Assembly (NCBI RefSeq): GCF_900089075.1
Contig: NZ_LT593746.1
Location: forward strand, 889,207 to 953,206
DNA: 64,000 bases
From: Vaginella massiliensis
GTDB lineage: Bacteria; Bacteroidota; Bacteroidia; Flavobacteriales; Weeksellaceae
Direction of reading: 5' to 3'
Positions 52,192-62,700 of the stretch are shown piece after piece. The notes under the pieces were generated by a model that saw nothing but the letters and a program-made list of their open reading frames with translations, had not been told where the DNA came from and searched no databases. Both the position numbers and the translations under genes were made by a program. The stretch's first letter is position 1. Every line of letters begins with the position of its first letter.

Positions 52192-52578
52192 ATGAAACAG
52201 GTTGTTTTGATAATGGCGTCTTTTTATGGATTGACGTCGGTAATATTAGGAGCTTTTGGAGCACACGCCTTCAAGAAATTATTAGCTGCCGATAAACTTA
52301 CAAGTTTCGAAGTAGGAGTAAAATACCAAATGTATCATGCTTTGGCATTGTTGGCTGTGGGCTTATACATGCAGTTCAACTCTGGAATAGAAAAAGCTAT
52401 TGGTTGGAGTTGGATCATCGGAACATTTCTTTTTTCTGTGAGCATCTATTTCCTGTCGTTTACTGACTATTGGGGCGTAAACCTAAAATGGTTAGGCCCA
52501 ATTACGCCACTGGGTGGTTTGTTTATGATCGTTGGATGGGCTGCTTTGATGTGGTATTTCATCAAACTGAAATATTAA
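52192..52578 (+). CDS. DUF423 membrane protein
   Basis: A 128-residue membrane protein with four helices (about 3-20, 45-62, 70-88, 100-120) and the family start FYGLTSVILGAFGAHAF. Function is unknown. It is in an operon with tsaB. Confidence 0.8.
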   Translation: MKQVVLIMASFYGLTSVILGAFGAHAFKKLLAADKLTSFEVGVKYQMYHALALLAVGLYMQFNSGIEKAIGWSWIIGTFLFSVSIYFLSFTDYWGVNLKWLGPITPLGGLFMIVGWAALMWYFIKLKY

Positions 52579-52607
52579 TAAAAAAACGTACTCATCACGC
52601 TCTGAAG

Positions 52608-52662
52608 CGGCACAAGGTTCTACCCTCGACGAGTTTGCCGAAGTGTATTTTGTGCCGTTTTA
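52608..52662 (+). terminator. possible terminator with a long loop
   Basis: CGGCACAA and TTGTGCCG are perfect arms with a 34-nt loop between them, then TTTTA. It lies after the tsaB-DUF423 pair and before a convergent lipoprotein gene. Confidence 0.45.
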
Positions 52663-52669
52663 CTTTAGA

Positions 52670-53074
52670 TCATAACAAAACAAGCTTTCCATTTTTACAG
52701 CTTATTTGTGGGGGCACTTTCAGCATGCAATCCGAAATAATTCCGTTCAGCTGATTGAATTTTGCCATGGCTTGGTTGTAGATTTTTATTTCGTGCAGCA
52801 ATTGTTTTTCATCGCTGTCTTTATGGTAGGCAATATATTCTGTGGGACCGCCACAGGCTTTTGACCCAATCCCGATAATTTTCCAATCGCTGCTATGGTG
52901 ACATACGGTGTCCATCTTTGCGAGTTTCAATAGCTTAGCTCTTTGTTTTTGCAGACTTTCTCGCGTGGGCTGTGTTTCGATGTTCGAAGATAAAATTGCT
53001 TTAGAGCTTTGGCAATTCCAGGTAATTCCCATCAAAATCAAAATTCCAATTGTATAGATTTTTTCTTTTAGCAT
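52670..53074 (-). CDS. small lipoprotein of unknown function
   Basis: A 134-residue lipoprotein: signal helix, lipobox ITWNC (Cys about 21), then a helical body with six further Cys-containing spots, notably MDTVCHHSSDW, KACGG, IISDCML and ISCKNG. The Cys pairs suggest disulfide bonds in the periplasm. No family is recognised. Confidence 0.6.
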   Translation of the reverse strand: MLKEKIYTIGILILMGITWNCQSSKAILSSNIETQPTRESLQKQRAKLLKLAKMDTVCHHSSDWKIIGIGSKACGGPTEYIAYHKDSDEKQLLHEIKIYNQAMAKFNQLNGIISDCMLKVPPQISCKNGKLVLL

Positions 53075-53116
53075 GGCGTAAAAAAAATAGTTTTAGTTTT
53101 ATTCGATAAAGATACT

Positions 53117-53124
53117 TATTTTTG
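53117..53124 (+). promoter_or_regulatory. -7 promoter element of the TPP-controlled operon
   Basis: TATTTTTG fits TAnnTTTG and lies about 15 bp before the riboswitch aptamer. Confidence 0.5.
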
Positions 53125-53135
53125 TGCGAAAATCG

Positions 53136-53264
53136 AAAGGGGTGCTATTTTTTATAATGGCTGAGATTATACCCATAGAACCTGGGCAGATAATGCTGCC
53201 AAGGGATGGATTCTTCACACGTACAACTGCGCGCGTAATTTTAAATAGTTCAACGTGTCCCTTT
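53136..53264 (+). promoter_or_regulatory. TPP (thiamine pyrophosphate) riboswitch
   Basis: The thi-box consensus is visible in order: GGGGTGC (53139-53145), GGCTGAGAT (53159-53167), ACCC (53171-53174), GAACCTG (53178-53184) and GATAATGC...GGGA (53189-53206). After it, ACACGT (53217-53222) can pair with ACGTGT (53253-53258), and AAGGGA of the aptamer end can pair with TCCCTT (53258-53263), a plausible expression switch. TPP would reduce expression of the TonB receptor gene that starts at 53289. Confidence 0.9.
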
Positions 53265-53288
53265 CATATTATAATTTAATTTTTTATT

Positions 53289-55415
53289 ATGAAAAGGTCG
53301 ATTATTTTAGTGTCTTTATTAGCACACGCTTTGCTTCAGGCTCAAGAACAAGACAGCATTGAAGCGGATTCTATTCAACTCGAAACGGTGAGTATCATCG
53401 AAAAACTACCAATTTCGGTCGAAAAAATTTCTAAATCAAAACTCAACGAACGTAATCTCGGGCAAGACATTCCGTCGTTATTGGGAAATGCGACATCGGT
53501 TTTGCATTCGTCTGATACGGGTAATGGAATCGGGTATTCTACCATTCGCGTAAGAGGTCTTGGCGAGTCTTCGATCAACGTTACACTCAATGGTGTGCAG
53601 CTGAATAATAGCGAATCGCAAGGCGTTTTTTGGGTCAATTTGCCAGATTTGGCTTCGTCTACTAGTGCCATTTACATTCAACGAGGTGTAGGAACCTCGA
53701 CTAATGGTATGGCGACTTTTGGTGCGAGTGTCAACATCGAAACACAAAATCCATCCCCAACTGCTTACGGAGATTTGGCTTTGTCGTATGGGAGCTTCAA
53801 TACTCAAAAATATACCCTACAAGGCGGAACTGGTAAAATTCTCGACAATCGTTTGCAACTAGATCTTCGTTTGTCGCATTTGGCTTCAGACGGATACATC
53901 GATCGCGCTTGGAGTGATCTTTGGTCTTATGATGTGAATGCGTTATACGAGCTGAACTCCAAAACATCTTTCCGTTTCCAGAATATGTTTGGTAAAGAAA
54001 AAACCTACCAAGCATGGTATGGGATAGACCGTGAAACTTATGAAAAGGATAGAAGATACAACCCTGCGGGAGCAATTTATCACGAGGATGGTCGAATTAC
54101 GTTCTACGATAACCAGACCGATAATTATCAGCAAAATCATTACTTTTTGATTTGGAATCAGAAGTATAACAACGATTGGAAATCTCGTTTTACGCTTCAT
54201 TATACCAAAGGAAAAGGATATTATGAAGATTACCGTCAAAATGATCGCTTGTCGAAATATAAATTGGAACATTTGGGAAGCCGAGCAGATTTAATTCGGC
54301 AGAAACACCTCGATAATGATTTTTATGGTGTGAATATCGATGTGGAGAATCAGCGATTAGGTCTATTTAAATTTTTTGCAGGATTATCTGTAAATCAGTA
54401 CGTTGGAGATCATTTTGGAAGAGTTAAGTGGATTCAGAATATAGACTGGAACGATCTTAAATATAATTACTATTTGAATAGAGCAACCAAAAATCAGCTT
54501 TCGTCTTATGTGAAATTGATGTATACGGTTGATCAATGGGAGTTTTTTGGAGATGTACAATATCGAATGGTAGACTACAAGACGAAATATTTACCAAATG
54601 GCGAAAACGACAGTGATGATTTCAGACCTTTCGAAGCGCAACATCATTTTGTAAATCCTAAAGTCGGAATCAATTTCAATATCGACCCTTACCAACAATT
54701 GTATGCGTTTTATGGGATTTCGCAACGCGAACCTAAGCGAGTAGATTACGAAGGAATTACCGATGAAAAAGACAATCCGAAGGTAGAAAAATTGAACAAC
54801 GTAGAATTGGGATACAAGCGCATAGGCGATTGGAATTTCACAGCAAATGCTTTCTACATGGGATACAAAAATCAGTTGGTTGCCACTGGACAATTGAACG
54901 ATGTGGGAACAGCATTGAGAAAAAATATTGGTGAAAGTTACCGTACAGGTGTCGAACTCGATTTGCAAGTGCCAATCATCCATCAACGATTGAACGCTTT
55001 CGGAAATGTAACGTGGAGCAAAAACATCAATCAAAATTATCGATTCGAAAACGAGCAAGGCGAGTTGGTAACTAAAGATACCCAAACGGCATATTCGCCC
55101 GAATGGATCAGTGCTGTTGGCTTGTCGGTAATGCCGTTCAAAAACTTCAATATCGTGTTGAACAACAAATTTGTGTCTGAACAATACCTATCGAACGAGG
55201 AGCCAGCAGACGGGCTATTGGATTCGTATTGGGTAACCGATGCCATGTTGAAGTATAGCGTATCAACAAAATGGCTCAAAAATCTAGAATTTACATTGCT
55301 CTTGCAGAATCTTTTCGACAAAGAATATGTGTCATACGGTTCGTACTACGGAGAACCTTATTATTTTCCGCAAGCTGGATTCAATTTTATTGGTGGGATG
55401 AATTTTAGATTCTAA
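53289..55415 (+). CDS. TonB-dependent outer-membrane receptor, probably for thiamine
   Basis: A 708-residue receptor with signal peptide (about 1-19), plug domain (50-160, RVRGLGESSINVTLNGVQLNN) and a beta-barrel ending NFIGGMNFRF with a terminal Phe. It lacks the SusC carboxypeptidase-like domain. A TPP riboswitch precedes it, so thiamine or a derivative is the expected substrate, as in other Bacteroidota with thi-box-controlled receptors. By sequence alone it could be taken for a siderophore receptor. Confidence 0.85.
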   Translation: MKRSIILVSLLAHALLQAQEQDSIEADSIQLETVSIIEKLPISVEKISKSKLNERNLGQDIPSLLGNATSVLHSSDTGNGIGYSTIRVRGLGESSINVTLNGVQLNNSESQGVFWVNLPDLASSTSAIYIQRGVGTSTNGMATFGASVNIETQNPSPTAYGDLALSYGSFNTQKYTLQGGTGKILDNRLQLDLRLSHLASDGYIDRAWSDLWSYDVNALYELNSKTSFRFQNMFGKEKTYQAWYGIDRETYEKDRRYNPAGAIYHEDGRITFYDNQTDNYQQNHYFLIWNQKYNNDWKSRFTLHYTKGKGYYEDYRQNDRLSKYKLEHLGSRADLIRQKHLDNDFYGVNIDVENQRLGLFKFFAGLSVNQYVGDHFGRVKWIQNIDWNDLKYNYYLNRATKNQLSSYVKLMYTVDQWEFFGDVQYRMVDYKTKYLPNGENDSDDFRPFEAQHHFVNPKVGINFNIDPYQQLYAFYGISQREPKRVDYEGITDEKDNPKVEKLNNVELGYKRIGDWNFTANAFYMGYKNQLVATGQLNDVGTALRKNIGESYRTGVELDLQVPIIHQRLNAFGNVTWSKNINQNYRFENEQGELVTKDTQTAYSPEWISAVGLSVMPFKNFNIVLNNKFVSEQYLSNEEPADGLLDSYWVTDAMLKYSVSTKWLKNLEFTLLLQNLFDKEYVSYGSYYGEPYYFPQAGFNFIGGMNFRF

Positions 55416-55436
55416 TCAGAAAATTGAAAAATAATG

Positions 55437-55469
55437 AAAAAATGCCGCTCCTTTGAGTGGCATTTTTTT
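55437..55469 (+). terminator. terminator of the TonB receptor gene
   Basis: AAAAAATGCCGCTC and GAGTGGCATTTTTTT pair with one G-U and are followed by T. Confidence 0.82.
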
Positions 55470-55532
55470 AGAAATTTTTTTCAATCATTTATAACTATGA
55501 ATACAAAAAATGAAAGTCGATTTAATGCATTT

Positions 55533-55566
55533 AAAAAGCGACTACCTTATTTGGAGTCGCTTTTTT
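55533..55566. terminator. terminator facing alaS
   Basis: AAAAAGCGACT and AGTCGCTTTTTT form a stem with T runs on both strands, serving the leftward alaS gene. Confidence 0.8.
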
Positions 55567-55588
55567 ACTTATTATTCTATAAAATAGA

Positions 55589-58198
55589 TTATTTCACAAA
55601 ATCTTCCACTTGCTTCAATGCTGCATCCAATCCGTTTGCATCTTTTCCGCCCGCAGTCGCCAAGAATGGTTGTCCGCCACCGCCACCGTTGATGTGTTTG
55701 GCGATTTCTTTCACGATATTGCCGGCGTGCAAACCTCTTTCTGTCGCCAAATTTTTGGCAATAGCAATGGTAAGAGATGGTTTTACCGCGTCATTAGTTC
55801 CGACCACGATGAATGCGTTTTGGATTTCGTTGCTCAGATCAATTGCGTTTTGTTTCGCAGTGTTGGTGTCTAAATTTGTTTTGATTGCTAAGAAATTTAT
55901 ACCGTTGATTTCTCTGATCGCTGCTTTCCAAGTTGCTTTTTCTGCGGCTGCTTGTTGCGCCAAGAATTTTTCGACTTGTTTCTTCAATGCTGCATTTTCG
56001 TCTAGTAGCGATTGAACCGCTTTTACTGCGTCGTTTTTGGTTTTCAAGGCAACTAAAACTTCGTGGTAATTTTGTTCAGCTTTTTTCAACACATCAATTG
56101 CTTTGTTAGCAGTAATGGCTTCTATACGACGAATTCCAGCGGCAGTCGAAGATTCGGATAAAATCTTGAACAAACGGATATCGGCCGTATTTTTTACATG
56201 TGTACCACCACATAATTCAACAGACGAACCGAAGCGGATCACCCGAACTTTGTCACCATATTTCTCTCCAAACAACGCCATAGCACCTTCGGCCAAAGCC
56301 TCGTCCATGTTGCAGTCTCTTTTTTCGATCAATGGTAGTGCTTCCACAATTTTTTCGTTTACCTTTTGTTCAACAGTTGCAATTTCTTCTTCGGTCATTT
56401 TAGCAAAATGTGAGAAGTCGAAACGCAGGTAATCATCGCCTACATACGAACCTTTTTGTTCAACATGTGGACCCAAAACTTCGCGTAAAGCCTCGTGCAA
56501 CAAGTGCGTTGCCGAGTGGTTTTTGGTTGTCGCGTTGCGTTTGGCAACATCTACTTTGGCTTGAAAACTACCTTCGATGTTTTCTGGTAAAGTTTCAACG
56601 AAGTGAATGATGAGGTTGTTTTCTTTTTTGGTATCAACAACTTCGATTGTTTCGTTTGGCGAAATCATCACACCTCGATCACCGATTTGTCCTCCAGACT
56701 CGGCATAGAAAGGCGTTTGATCGAAAACCAGTTGGTAGAATTCACCTTTTTTATTTTTTACTTTACGGTAACGCGTCACTTTTACTTCGGCCTCGGTATT
56801 ATCGTAAGCAATTGATTTTTCGTTTCCAGAATCGTCCAAAATTACCCAATCGTCGGTCACCAATTCGGTAGCTTTTTTTGAGCGTTCTTTTTGTTTAGCC
56901 ATTTCGGTTTCGAAACCAGCTTCGTCAATGGTAAATCCGTGGTCTTCTACCACAATGCGCGACAAATCGGCTGGGAAACCGTAGGTGTCGTATAGTTCGA
57001 AAACAACATCGCCCGGAACCACTTTAGAATCGCCCAATTGTTCGATGATTTGGTTCAGTCGGTTCAATCCTTGTTCGATTGTTCTCAAGAAAGAAGCCTC
57101 TTCTTCACGAATTACTCCCGTTACAATTGCTTCTTGTTTTATCAATTCTGGAAAGAAATCACCCATTTCAGCTTTCAAGATTGGATACAATTGATAGATA
57201 AACGGTTCGTCTAGTCCCAAAAAGCGGTATCCGTAAGAAATTGCTCGACGCAAAATGCGACGAATGACATAGCCTGCGCCAGTGTTCGACGGTAGTTGCC
57301 CATCTGCAATAGCAAAAGCTACAGCACGCAAGTGGTCTACCACAACACGAATGGCGATATCTGTTTTTTCTGATGCACCGTATTTTACACCAGAAATTTC
57401 TTCTAATTTATGGATGATCGGTTGGAAAACATCGGTATCGTAGTTCGATGTTTTGCCTTGTAATACCATTGCCAAACGTTCGAATCCCATACCCGTATCG
57501 ATATGTTTTGCGGGTAATTGTACCAATGTGCCGTCGGCTTTGCGTTGGTATTGCATAAATACCAGATTCCAAATCTCGACCACTTGCGGATGGTCCATAT
57601 TGACCAATGTTTTGCCATCAATTTTGGTGCGTTCTTCGGCAGGGCGAATGTCTACATGAATCTCAGAACATGGACCGCAAGGTCCGATATCACCCATTTC
57701 CCAGAAATTGTCTTTTTTGTTTCCGAATAAGATATGATCTTCATCTACATGTTCTTTCCATAAATCTAAAGCCTCTTGATCCAACTCGGTTCCGTCTTCT
57801 CTGTCGCCTTCGAAAACCGTTACATAGAGCTGATCTTTGGGAATTCCATAAACAACGGTGAGCAATTCCCATGCCCAAGCAATGGCTTCTTTCTTGAAGT
57901 AATCGCCAAAAGACCAGTTGCCCAGCATTTCGAACATCGTATGGTGGTAAGTGTCTTTCCCTACATCGTCTAAATCGTTATGTTTTCCAGAGACACGCAA
58001 ACATTTTTGAGTATCGGCTATGCGTTTACTCTTGGGAGTTCCATTGCCCAAAAAGAATTCTTTGAACTGCGCCATACCCGAATTGTTGAACATCAGCGTT
58101 GGATCATCTTTAAGTACAATGGGTGCAGAATCAACAATCAAATGCGCTCTCTGTTGAAAAAAATCTAGGAATTCTTTTCTTATCTGTTTGGACTTCAT
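55589..58198 (-). CDS. alaS: alanyl-tRNA synthetase
   Basis: An 869-residue enzyme: class II catalytic core (1-250, [16 protein letters not shown] near the start), editing domain with [11 protein letters not shown] and the zinc ligands of [10 protein letters not shown], and a C-terminal DHHA1-type domain with [14 protein letters not shown]. Length is standard. Confidence 0.95.
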   Translation of the reverse strand: MKSKQIRKEFLDFFQQRAHLIVDSAPIVLKDDPTLMFNNSGMAQFKEFFLGNGTPKSKRIADTQKCLRVSGKHNDLDDVGKDTYHHTMFEMLGNWSFGDYFKKEAIAWAWELLTVVYGIPKDQLYVTVFEGDREDGTELDQEALDLWKEHVDEDHILFGNKKDNFWEMGDIGPCGPCSEIHVDIRPAEERTKIDGKTLVNMDHPQVVEIWNLVFMQYQRKADGTLVQLPAKHIDTGMGFERLAMVLQGKTSNYDTDVFQPIIHKLEEISGVKYGASEKTDIAIRVVVDHLRAVAFAIADGQLPSNTGAGYVIRRILRRAISYGYRFLGLDEPFIYQLYPILKAEMGDFFPELIKQEAIVTGVIREEEASFLRTIEQGLNRLNQIIEQLGDSKVVPGDVVFELYDTYGFPADLSRIVVEDHGFTIDEAGFETEMAKQKERSKKATELVTDDWVILDDSGNEKSIAYDNTEAEVKVTRYRKVKNKKGEFYQLVFDQTPFYAESGGQIGDRGVMISPNETIEVVDTKKENNLIIHFVETLPENIEGSFQAKVDVAKRNATTKNHSATHLLHEALREVLGPHVEQKGSYVGDDYLRFDFSHFAKMTEEEIATVEQKVNEKIVEALPLIEKRDCNMDEALAEGAMALFGEKYGDKVRVIRFGSSVELCGGTHVKNTADIRLFKILSESSTAAGIRRIEAITANKAIDVLKKAEQNYHEVLVALKTKNDAVKAVQSLLDENAALKKQVEKFLAQQAAAEKATWKAAIREINGINFLAIKTNLDTNTAKQNAIDLSNEIQNAFIVVGTNDAVKPSLTIAIAKNLATERGLHAGNIVKEIAKHINGGGGGQPFLATAGGKDANGLDAALKQVEDFVK

Positions 58199-58308
58199 TA
58201 TAGTTTATAATATTTTTATCGTTTGATTAACATATTCGCAAACACAATATTCTTTACTTTGCAAACGTTTACAAAGATAGAGAAAACTAAGAAATTAGAT
58301 AAAACGAA

Positions 58309-59310
58309 ATGGAAAATAAACAGATAGATTTAGAACCGACAAATCAAACCTATACTCAGAAAAAGTCCATCTTCAAACAACCCAAATACAAAGCTTTAGT
58401 CTATGGTTTGGCTTTTATTCTTACAGCAGTCTTATCGGGTAGTTTTACGTCTTATATTTATACCAAAAATATTTCTTTGCCCTCTGAACAACAAATGTTG
58501 ACTGAGCTGAATCAAAACAAAAAAGATTTCAAAAAATTAGAAAAAGAATACAAAAATTTAGTTTCTAAAATGGCTGAAGCTCAACACGCTTTAGAAGCTT
58601 TGGTAGAGAAAGACGAAGAAATTTACCGCTCGGTTTATGGTTTAGAATCTTTGCCAAGCGAAGTGCGATTGGCAGGATTTGGAGGTAGTGATCGATATAG
58701 TGATTTACGAAAATTACCAAACGGAAAATTTGTCGCAGAAGTGGCTCAGAATATGGATGTTTTACTGAAAAAATTAGAATTCCAAGCCAAGTCGATGGCC
58801 GATATCAAAGCAGTAGCCGATGGGAAGGAAAAAGAGTATGCGAGCATTCCTGCGATACAGCCAATTGCAGACAAATCGATGTCGCGCGTAGCCTCTGGTT
58901 TTGGCGTTCGTTTTCATCCGATTCTGAAAATTCATAAAATGCACAACGGATTGGATTTTGCCGCGCCCGTTGGTACTCCAATTTATGCGACAGCAGACGG
59001 CGTAGTCAGCATGGCAGGATCTGGAAATGGCTATGGGAATATGGTAAAATTGAACCATGGCAACGGCTACGAAACTTTGTATGCACACATGAGTAAAATA
59101 AAAGTTCGCAACGGACAACGAATAAAACGCGGCGATGTGATTGGGAATGTCGGCAATACAGGAATGTCTACCGGTGCGCATCTGCATTACGAGATTCATC
59201 ATCACGGAAAAGTAATCAATCCGATTGACTTTTTTTACAAAGATTTGAGTCCAGACGAGTTTGTAAAAATGTACGAAGAAACTCAAAAAACTGTCGTATC
59301 TTTGGACTAA
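58309..59310 (+). CDS. M23 family metallopeptidase
   Basis: A 333-residue protein with one membrane helix (about 30-52), a coiled coil (65-110) and a LytM/M23 domain with HNGLDFAAPVG and HLHYEIHHHG zinc-binding motifs. It would cut peptidoglycan cross-links. It is followed by a MerR gene that shares a stop/start overlap (TAATG). Confidence 0.88.
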   Translation: MENKQIDLEPTNQTYTQKKSIFKQPKYKALVYGLAFILTAVLSGSFTSYIYTKNISLPSEQQMLTELNQNKKDFKKLEKEYKNLVSKMAEAQHALEALVEKDEEIYRSVYGLESLPSEVRLAGFGGSDRYSDLRKLPNGKFVAEVAQNMDVLLKKLEFQAKSMADIKAVADGKEKEYASIPAIQPIADKSMSRVASGFGVRFHPILKIHKMHNGLDFAAPVGTPIYATADGVVSMAGSGNGYGNMVKLNHGNGYETLYAHMSKIKVRNGQRIKRGDVIGNVGNTGMSTGAHLHYEIHHHGKVINPIDFFYKDLSPDEFVKMYEETQKTVVSLD

Positions 59311-59654
59311 TGCATATCGAATTACCAGATAAATTATACTATTCTATTGGCGAAGTTTCACGAGCCTTTCAGGTGAATCCTTCGCTTATTCGCTTTTGGG
59401 AAAAAGAATTTGATGTGATTCAACCCAAAAAAAACAAGAAGGGAAACCGTTTTTTCACTCCAAAAGATATCAAGAATCTGAAGCTGATTTATCATTTGGT
59501 TAAAGAAAGAGGCTACACGCTAGAAGGAGCCAAAATCGCCTTGAAAGAACAAGAAGGAATTGTTGAAGAAATAGAAATCATTGCACGCTTAGAAAACATT
59601 CGAGCCGAATTGCTGAAGATAAAATCGAGTTTAGACGATACAGAAGATGAGTAG
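59310..59654 (+). CDS. MerR family transcriptional regulator
   Basis: A 114-residue protein with MerR HTH YYSIGEVSRAFQVNPSLIRF and the wing FFTPKDIKNLKLIYHL, and a C-terminal helix for dimerisation. It has no effector-binding domain. Overlaps the M23 peptidase gene, so the two are translated together. Confidence 0.83.
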   Translation: MHIELPDKLYYSIGEVSRAFQVNPSLIRFWEKEFDVIQPKKNKKGNRFFTPKDIKNLKLIYHLVKERGYTLEGAKIALKEQEGIVEEIEIIARLENIRAELLKIKSSLDDTEDE

Positions 59655-59670
59655 TAACTCATCTTTTTTT
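59645..59670 (+). terminator. terminator after the MerR gene
   Basis: AGATGAGT and ACTCATCT pair around AGTA and are followed by seven T; the stem includes the gene's stop codon. Confidence 0.8.
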
Positions 59671-59718
59671 ATGCAAAAAAAATCGTAAATTTAGACTTCC
59701 AAAAAACAAAAAAACTCC

Positions 59719-62700
59719 ATGTACTTAATCTTTGATACAGAGACAACTGGTCTTCCAAAAGACTACAACGCACCCATTACAGACACCGACAATTGGCCGC
59801 GATGCATACAAATCGCTTGGCAATTGCACGACGAAATGGGACGATTGATCGATCATCAAGATTATTTGATAAAACCAGACGGTTTCGACATCCCGTATGA
59901 TTCGGAGCGGATTCATGGAATCTCAACAGCTTTGGCAACCGAAAAAGGAATTGCACTGCAAGAAGTGCTCGAAAAATTCAATCACGCTTTGACTCAAACC
60001 AAATTTGTAGTTGGGCAAAACGTAGGATTCGATTTGAAGATTATGGGAGCAGAATTCTATCGGAATAAGGTTGAAAATCAGTTACATGAAATGCCTGTTT
60101 TGGATACCTGTACAGAGGTTACTGCCGAATTGCTGAAGTTGCCAGGCGGACGTGGAGGTCGATACAAATTGCCAACCCTTACCGAGTTACACGAATATTT
60201 ATTTGGTGTGCCGTTTTCCGAAGCACACAATGCAACAGCCGATGTAGAGGCGACGACGCGTTGTTTTTTCGAGCTTGTTCGCCAAGGTGTTTTCACCCGA
60301 GAAGAATTGCAGGTAGAAGAAGATTATTTTGATCGATTCGAACAAGAAAATCCAACGCAGATCAGCTCGCTTGGGCTGAATCATGTCAACCTGAAGCAAG
60401 CCTCGCAAGCCATTGCAGAGCAACAAGCGAAAGATTCGCCCGCTACCGATGTACCCGAAATTTCTCAAGAAGTTGTTATTCAGTTTCAACAAGCAAAATT
60501 TGCTCATTTGCACAACCATTCGCAATTTTCTGTATTACAATCAACCATATCTGTAAAAAATTTAGTGGCAGCTGCTGCTAAAAACAAAATGCCTGCTGTG
60601 GCGCTTACCGATCATGGAAATATGATGGGCGCATTCTTGTTCAATGCAGAGGTGCAGAATTACAATAAAGTAGTTAAAGCAAAAAATGAAAGCTTGGTCG
60701 CAGAAGGCAAAACACCAACCGAAGTTCCGATCAAGCCCATTATTGGAGCCGAATTTTTTGTGTGTGAAGATCATTTAGACAAAACCAAAAAAGACAACGG
60801 TTATCAAATCGTTTTTTTGGCAAAGAACAAAAACGGTTACCACAATCTCGCCAAAATGGCTTCTATCGCCTATACCGAAGGCTTTTATTATGTACCACGA
60901 ATCGATAGGCAATTGGTCGAAAAATATAAAGATGACCTCATCGTTTTGTCGGGAAATCTGCAAGGCGAAGTGCCAAACAAGATTCTCAACCTCGGAGAAA
61001 AACAAGCAGAAGAAGCCTTGCTTTGGTGGAAAGAAATGTTTGCCGATGATTTTTATATCGAACTGATGCGGCATCAACAAGAAGATGAAAACAGAGTCAA
61101 CCAAACGCTAATAGAATTTTCTCGAAAACATCAGATTAAAACCATTGCAACCAATAATACCTACTATGTAGACCAAGAAGATTCCAACGCACACGATATT
61201 TTGTTATGCGTGCGCGACGCCGAAAAACAATCGACACCCATCGGGCGAGGTCGAGGTTATCGTTTTGGTTTGCCAAATCAAGAATATTATTTCAAGTCGG
61301 AAGATCAGATGAAAGACTTGTTCAAAGATCTTCCAGATGCCATCATCAATATACAAGAAATCATAGACAAGGTAGAAGAGTATACTTTGTATCGAGATGT
61401 ACTGTTGCCAAAATTCGATATTCCGACAGAATTTATCAATCACGAAGACGATTTAGACGGCGGAAAAAGGGGCGAAAACGCCTATTTGAGATACCTCACT
61501 TACGAAGGTGCAAAAAAACGGTATGATGAATTGACAGACGAAATTCGAGAACGCCTCGATTTTGAATTGGCAACGATCGAGAAGACAGGTTATCCAGGTT
61601 ATTTTTTGATTGTGCAAGACTTTATTGCAGAAGCCAGAAGACGCGGTGTTTCAGTTGGTCCAGGTCGAGGTTCAGCGGCGGGTTCTGCCGTTGCCTATTG
61701 TTTAGGAATTACCAATTTAGACCCTATTCAGTACGATTTGCTTTTCGAGCGCTTTCTGAATCCAGACCGAGTTTCCATGCCCGATATCGACATCGATTTT
61801 GATGATGAAGGCCGTTCTTTGGTCATGGATTATGTAATCGATAAATATGGAGCCAATCAGGTAGCGCAAATCATTACATACGGAACGATGGCTGCAAAGT
61901 CTTCGATAAAAGATACAGCTCGTGTACTCGATTTGCCGTTGTACGAAGCCAATCGTATTGCAGGTCTTATTCCGAATATGAAACTTTCTAAAATCTTCTC
62001 TTTGGATGACCAAGCCTTGAAAGGAGCGCTCCGAACAGAAGAATTAGAAGCGGTTCAAGAACTGAAACGCTTAGCCAGTGGTTCGGATCTTGCCTCACAG
62101 ACCATTCGCCAAGCTCAAGTGCTAGAAGGCTCGGTTCGTAATACTGGAATTCACGCTTGTGGGGTAATCATCACACCAGACGATATTACGAATTTTGTAC
62201 CCGTCACCACAGCAAAAGATTCGGATTTGTATGTGACACAATTCGACAACTCTGTTGCAGAAAGTGCAGGTTTACTGAAAATGGACTTCTTAGGGTTGAA
62301 GACGTTGACTTTGATTAAAGACACCGTGAAATTGGTGAAAATGCGTCATGGTATTGATTTAGACCCAGACAACTTCCCGATAGATGATGTCAAAACCTAC
62401 GAACTCTTCCAAAGGGGCGAAACCATCGGCGTCTTCCAATACGAATCTCCTGGCATGCAAAAATACATGCGCGAACTGAAACCAACGGTATTTGCCGACC
62501 TCATTGCCATGAATGCGCTGTATAGACCAGGACCATTGGAATATATCCCGTCTTTTATCCGTAGAAAAAATGGAGAGGAAGAAATTACCTACGATCTCGA
62601 GGCAATGGAAGAATATTTGGCAGAAACTTACGGTATCACGGTCTACCAAGAACAGGTGATGTTGTTGTCGCAAAAACTAGCAGATTTCTCTAAAGGCGAT

